DNA of 44,034 nucleotides from Chara braunii (taxonomy: Eukaryota > Streptophyta > Charophyceae > Charales > Characeae), in NCBI GenBank assembly GCA_003427395.1, contig BFEA01000078.1, positions 2,222,778 to 2,266,811 of the forward strand. The letters are read 5' to 3'. Below are positions 42,159-44,034 of this stretch, one piece after another. Each line of letters starts with the position of its first letter. Position 1 is the first letter of the stretch. The translations under genes and the position numbers were made by a program. Under the pieces are notes generated by a model. The model searched no databases. It saw nothing but the letters and a program-made list of their open reading frames with translations, and had not been told where the DNA came from.

Positions 42159-43436
42159 TCACACCAACGCCCGAGCCCTGAAAATGGTGTTCGTAACCCA
42201 AGGAACCCGTGTCCCGATGTCAGACAACATCAAGTTGGCCACGTGGGTGGCACACGGGAGCCAAGTGATACGGCGAATGTTCGGATCAGAGTCCTTTGCA
42301 AGGAGCTTTGTGGCCAACGTATAGTTCGACGCAGAGTTCGTGCAAATGGCCAACACGTCCTTCGGAGGGAAAGACCGAAAAATGGCCTTCCACCTCCTCA
42401 AGACGATCTGTGCTGTCTCGGACACTGAACCGTCTCGCTGGACGGTGGCGTATAAGAGGGCACCGCGCTTGGCGGCTGCGAGGAAGTTGACTATAGGCCT
42501 AGCGTCTCGCGACTGCCTACCGTCCGACAAAATGGTGGCCCCTATCGACTCAAACAAACTACGGACCTCCATCAACATCGCGGCAACCTTCCCTCGCTGC
42601 TCATCAATACCAGCGCCCCCGATGTCCTTGAAGGACGGATAAACTGGCCGCACTCCGTGAGGCATGAAGGCCAACTGCTTCTTGTGCCGAAGCCATGACT
42701 GCCTCCTAAATGCAGCGAACGGAATACCGGCATCGTAGGCCCACTGCAAAAAAGTGTCCCTGAATCCAGCCTGCGCATCCGGATCGTACACCTCGTCCAG
42801 TCTTGACTGCCGCTGTCTCTTGCGCCCCTGTGGTACGCCCTCAACTCCACTCTCCACCGGCATCTTTCCTCGCGCAGTCATAACCACATCCTCTCCCGGC
42901 ATATCGGGTGCCGGGCCTGCCCCTCCACCCTCCTCACCGCCCCGAGCCTCTGCTCGCCTCGCCTCCTCGACAAGGAACTCCTCCACCTCCTCCACAGCAT
43001 CACGCTCCTGTGGTCGTGACTGTGTCCCACCCGTCCGGCCCCTGCCACTGCCCTGATGGACGTCCACGGGTCGTCTATCCGCGATATCATGCTCCCTCAT
43101 GAACGCCATGATACCGCGGTGATGACGGTCATCGAACTTGTACTCTGTATGGTTCCAAATGTCCACAAACACGTCCATCGTTGCCGCCGCGCACCTCTTC
43201 AGCTGCGTGAAGTGCCGCTGCGCCTTGAACAAATTGCCCTGCCACACATGCTTGCAATAATTGCAGCGGAGTTTGTAGTCCCCGTGCCTCTTCTGCCACG
43301 TCCCCAGCCTCTGACCCTGCGCCACATGAGGCCACACTCTTGACTTCCTGCGTAGCTCATCCATCTGCACGTCGGTCGCTGGAACGAAATCGCTGCCTCC
43401 AGAACCGCCCGCACCCCCCGTCATTTTAGACGACAA
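42159..43436 (-). CDS. Open N-terminal segment of the hAT transposase
   Basis: This open segment holds the BED finger, an acidic linker (EEVEEFLVEEARRAEAR) and the DUF659 catalytic domain. The first four codons listed upstream of 43424 lack an ATG. It ends at TGA 42159-42161, read as a decayed CGA (Arg) because the frame continues without loss into FIKLHGAAYHLFMVKSRR. Confidence 0.8.
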   Translation of the reverse strand: MSSKMTGGAGGSGGSDFVPATDVQMDELRRKSRVWPHVAQGQRLGTWQKRHGDYKLRCNYCKHVWQGNLFKAQRHFTQLKRCAAATMDVFVDIWNHTEYKFDDRHHRGIMAFMREHDIADRRPVDVHQGSGRGRTGGTQSRPQERDAVEEVEEFLVEEARRAEARGGEEGGGAGPAPDMPGEDVVMTARGKMPVESGVEGVPQGRKRQRQSRLDEVYDPDAQAGFRDTFLQWAYDAGIPFAAFRRQSWLRHKKQLAFMPHGVRPVYPSFKDIGGAGIDEQRGKVAAMLMEVRSLFESIGATILSDGRQSRDARPIVNFLAAAKRGALLYATVQRDGSVSETAQIVLRRWKAIFRSFPPKDVLAICTNSASNYTLATKLLAKDSDPNIRRITWLPCATHVANLMLSDIGTRVPWVTNTIFRARALV

Positions 43437-43881
43437 CAGGCTAAGCCCCTGGAAACTGAATCACCAACCCCCCCCCCCCCCTCCCCCTCCGCCAACCCCA
43501 ACGAGTCCCGAGAACCACTCCCGAGGACTTCGATGTGTCTCGCCTTCGCAGCAGGCCCAGGCGGTTCTCCGTGTGGGCCGCGGCCAACTTCAACCACGCG
43601 CGGACGTCGACAACTCCGCGCGGCCTTGAATACGTCCGCGGATCGGTCCGCGCGGCCTTGTTTGTGGCCGCGTCCGCGGCGGCCGATGGTGGGTGGTCGT
43701 GTGTGTCGCCGTCTTTGCCCGCGCACCGCGAGCTGTCGTTGAGACCTGAAAAAAAAAAAAAAAAAACACAATCAATCACTCGATCAACCAAGAAAATCAA
43801 TCTAAACTAAACAATCAATCTAATCAATCACTATACTCAATCAATCAATCTAATCAATCACTGCACTTGATCAATCAATGT

Positions 43882-43938
<57 letters not shown>

Positions 43939-43978
43939 CTCCGAGACATCAAGATCCTAGGATCTCGATTGGTTGGAA

Positions 43979-44013
<35 letters not shown>

Positions 44014-44034
44014 ACACACACACACACACACACA
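43437..44034. repeat. Homopolymer and tetranucleotide repeat region
   Basis: Contains C14 at 43468-43481, A18 at 43749-43766, a long (TCAA/ATCA)n stretch from about 43767 to 43938, a 14-bp palindrome AGATCCTAGGATCT at 43952-43965, an inverted (TGAT)n stretch at about 43980-44011 and (CA)n to the end. I found no hAT terminal inverted repeat here. Short frames in 43441-43800 are low-complexity and unlikely to be genes. Confidence 0.8.

Larger units (their letters stand above)
38778..43424 (-). pseudogene. hAT-type transposase (BED finger, DUF659, hAT dimerisation) with long acidic tail
   Basis: I chose the ATG at 43424; the same frame then runs about 1,548 codons to TAG at 38778, broken only by TGA at 42159, TAG at 41430 and TGA at 38916. 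A BED-type zinc finger lies near residues 54-78 (C-x2-C ... H ... C in CNYCKHVWQG and AQRHFTQLKRC). DUF659 follows, with ATILSDGRQSRDARPIVNF (first catalytic Asp) and LAICTNSASNYT, where the family has TDxASN. The central region leads to the hAT C-terminal dimerisation motif SASPTEWNW ... RIHTVKRNKLEF ... TNLKLL near residues 675-725. About 800 further residues follow: acidic, Pro/Ser-rich, with a charged helix and an RRRERERER tail. hAT enzymes cut and paste DNA. This copy is dead. Four N bases lie at 41174-41205. Confidence 0.85.

Noticed and set aside
43437-44034. hAT terminal inverted repeat and 8-bp duplication at the right end
   Set aside because: I could not find matching short inverted ends on both sides of the transposase; only microsatellite DNA is visible here.

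Overview
The window looks like nuclear DNA from a plant-lineage eukaryote, most plausibly a charophyte green alga with a large repeat-rich genome (Chara-like). That call is an inference. It rests on a tRNA-Asp primer-binding site, plant-type U6 snRNA-like sequences, a Ty3/gypsy retroelement, a BED/DUF659 hAT transposase and a Myb/SANT-like gene. No intact host gene was found. Nearly everything is mobile DNA or its debris, and nearly all real coding sequence is on the minus strand.

Layout. (1) Positions 1-26035 hold one very large, decayed Ty3/gypsy-type LTR retrotransposon read on the minus strand. Its parts are LTR B (18765-26035, the 5' LTR), a tRNA-Asp primer site (about 18745-18762), gag (18494-16521), pol (16551-11911: protease, reverse transcriptase, RNase H, integrase), a second Gag-like gene with its own zinc knuckle downstream of pol (11746-9034), a 1.9-kb 3' untranslated stretch, and LTR A (1-7135, the 3' LTR, cut by the window edge). 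(2) 26036-26889 is a fragment of a related LTR in the opposite orientation (LTR D). The big element sits in it 2 bp before the start of a U6-like sequence. (3) 26890-28428 is an unassigned non-coding stretch ending at a second, exact tRNA-Asp primer site. (4) 28449-36525 is a third giant LTR (LTR C, 8.08 kb). (5) LTR C interrupts a Myb/SANT-like (trihelix-type) gene (36526-37766 and upstream), which also carries two nonsense codons. (6) 38778-43424 is a hAT transposase gene of about 1,550 codons in one frame, with three nonsense codons and an unusually long acidic C-terminal extension. (7) 43437-44034 is microsatellite and homopolymer DNA.

The LTRs are the most interesting objects. Each is 7-8 kb and holds the same layers: a U6 snRNA-like segment in the sense strand, an array of about ten hairpins whose loops are conserved while their stems change in a base-paired way, a set of about 125-bp repeats that also form variable hairpins, and a cluster of perfect small hairpins. 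LTR C also carries a tRNA-like segment just upstream of the U6-like one. This is consistent with a retroelement family that captured Pol III-type sequences and keeps an extensively folded LTR RNA, although no function is shown here.

All coding regions are decayed. About fifteen in-frame stops in the retroelement, three in the hAT gene and two in the trihelix gene can mostly be explained as C-to-T or G-to-A transitions, as expected for long-methylated repeat DNA. Scattered single N bases, at identical places in LTRs A and B, show that part of the assembly is not independently sequenced.
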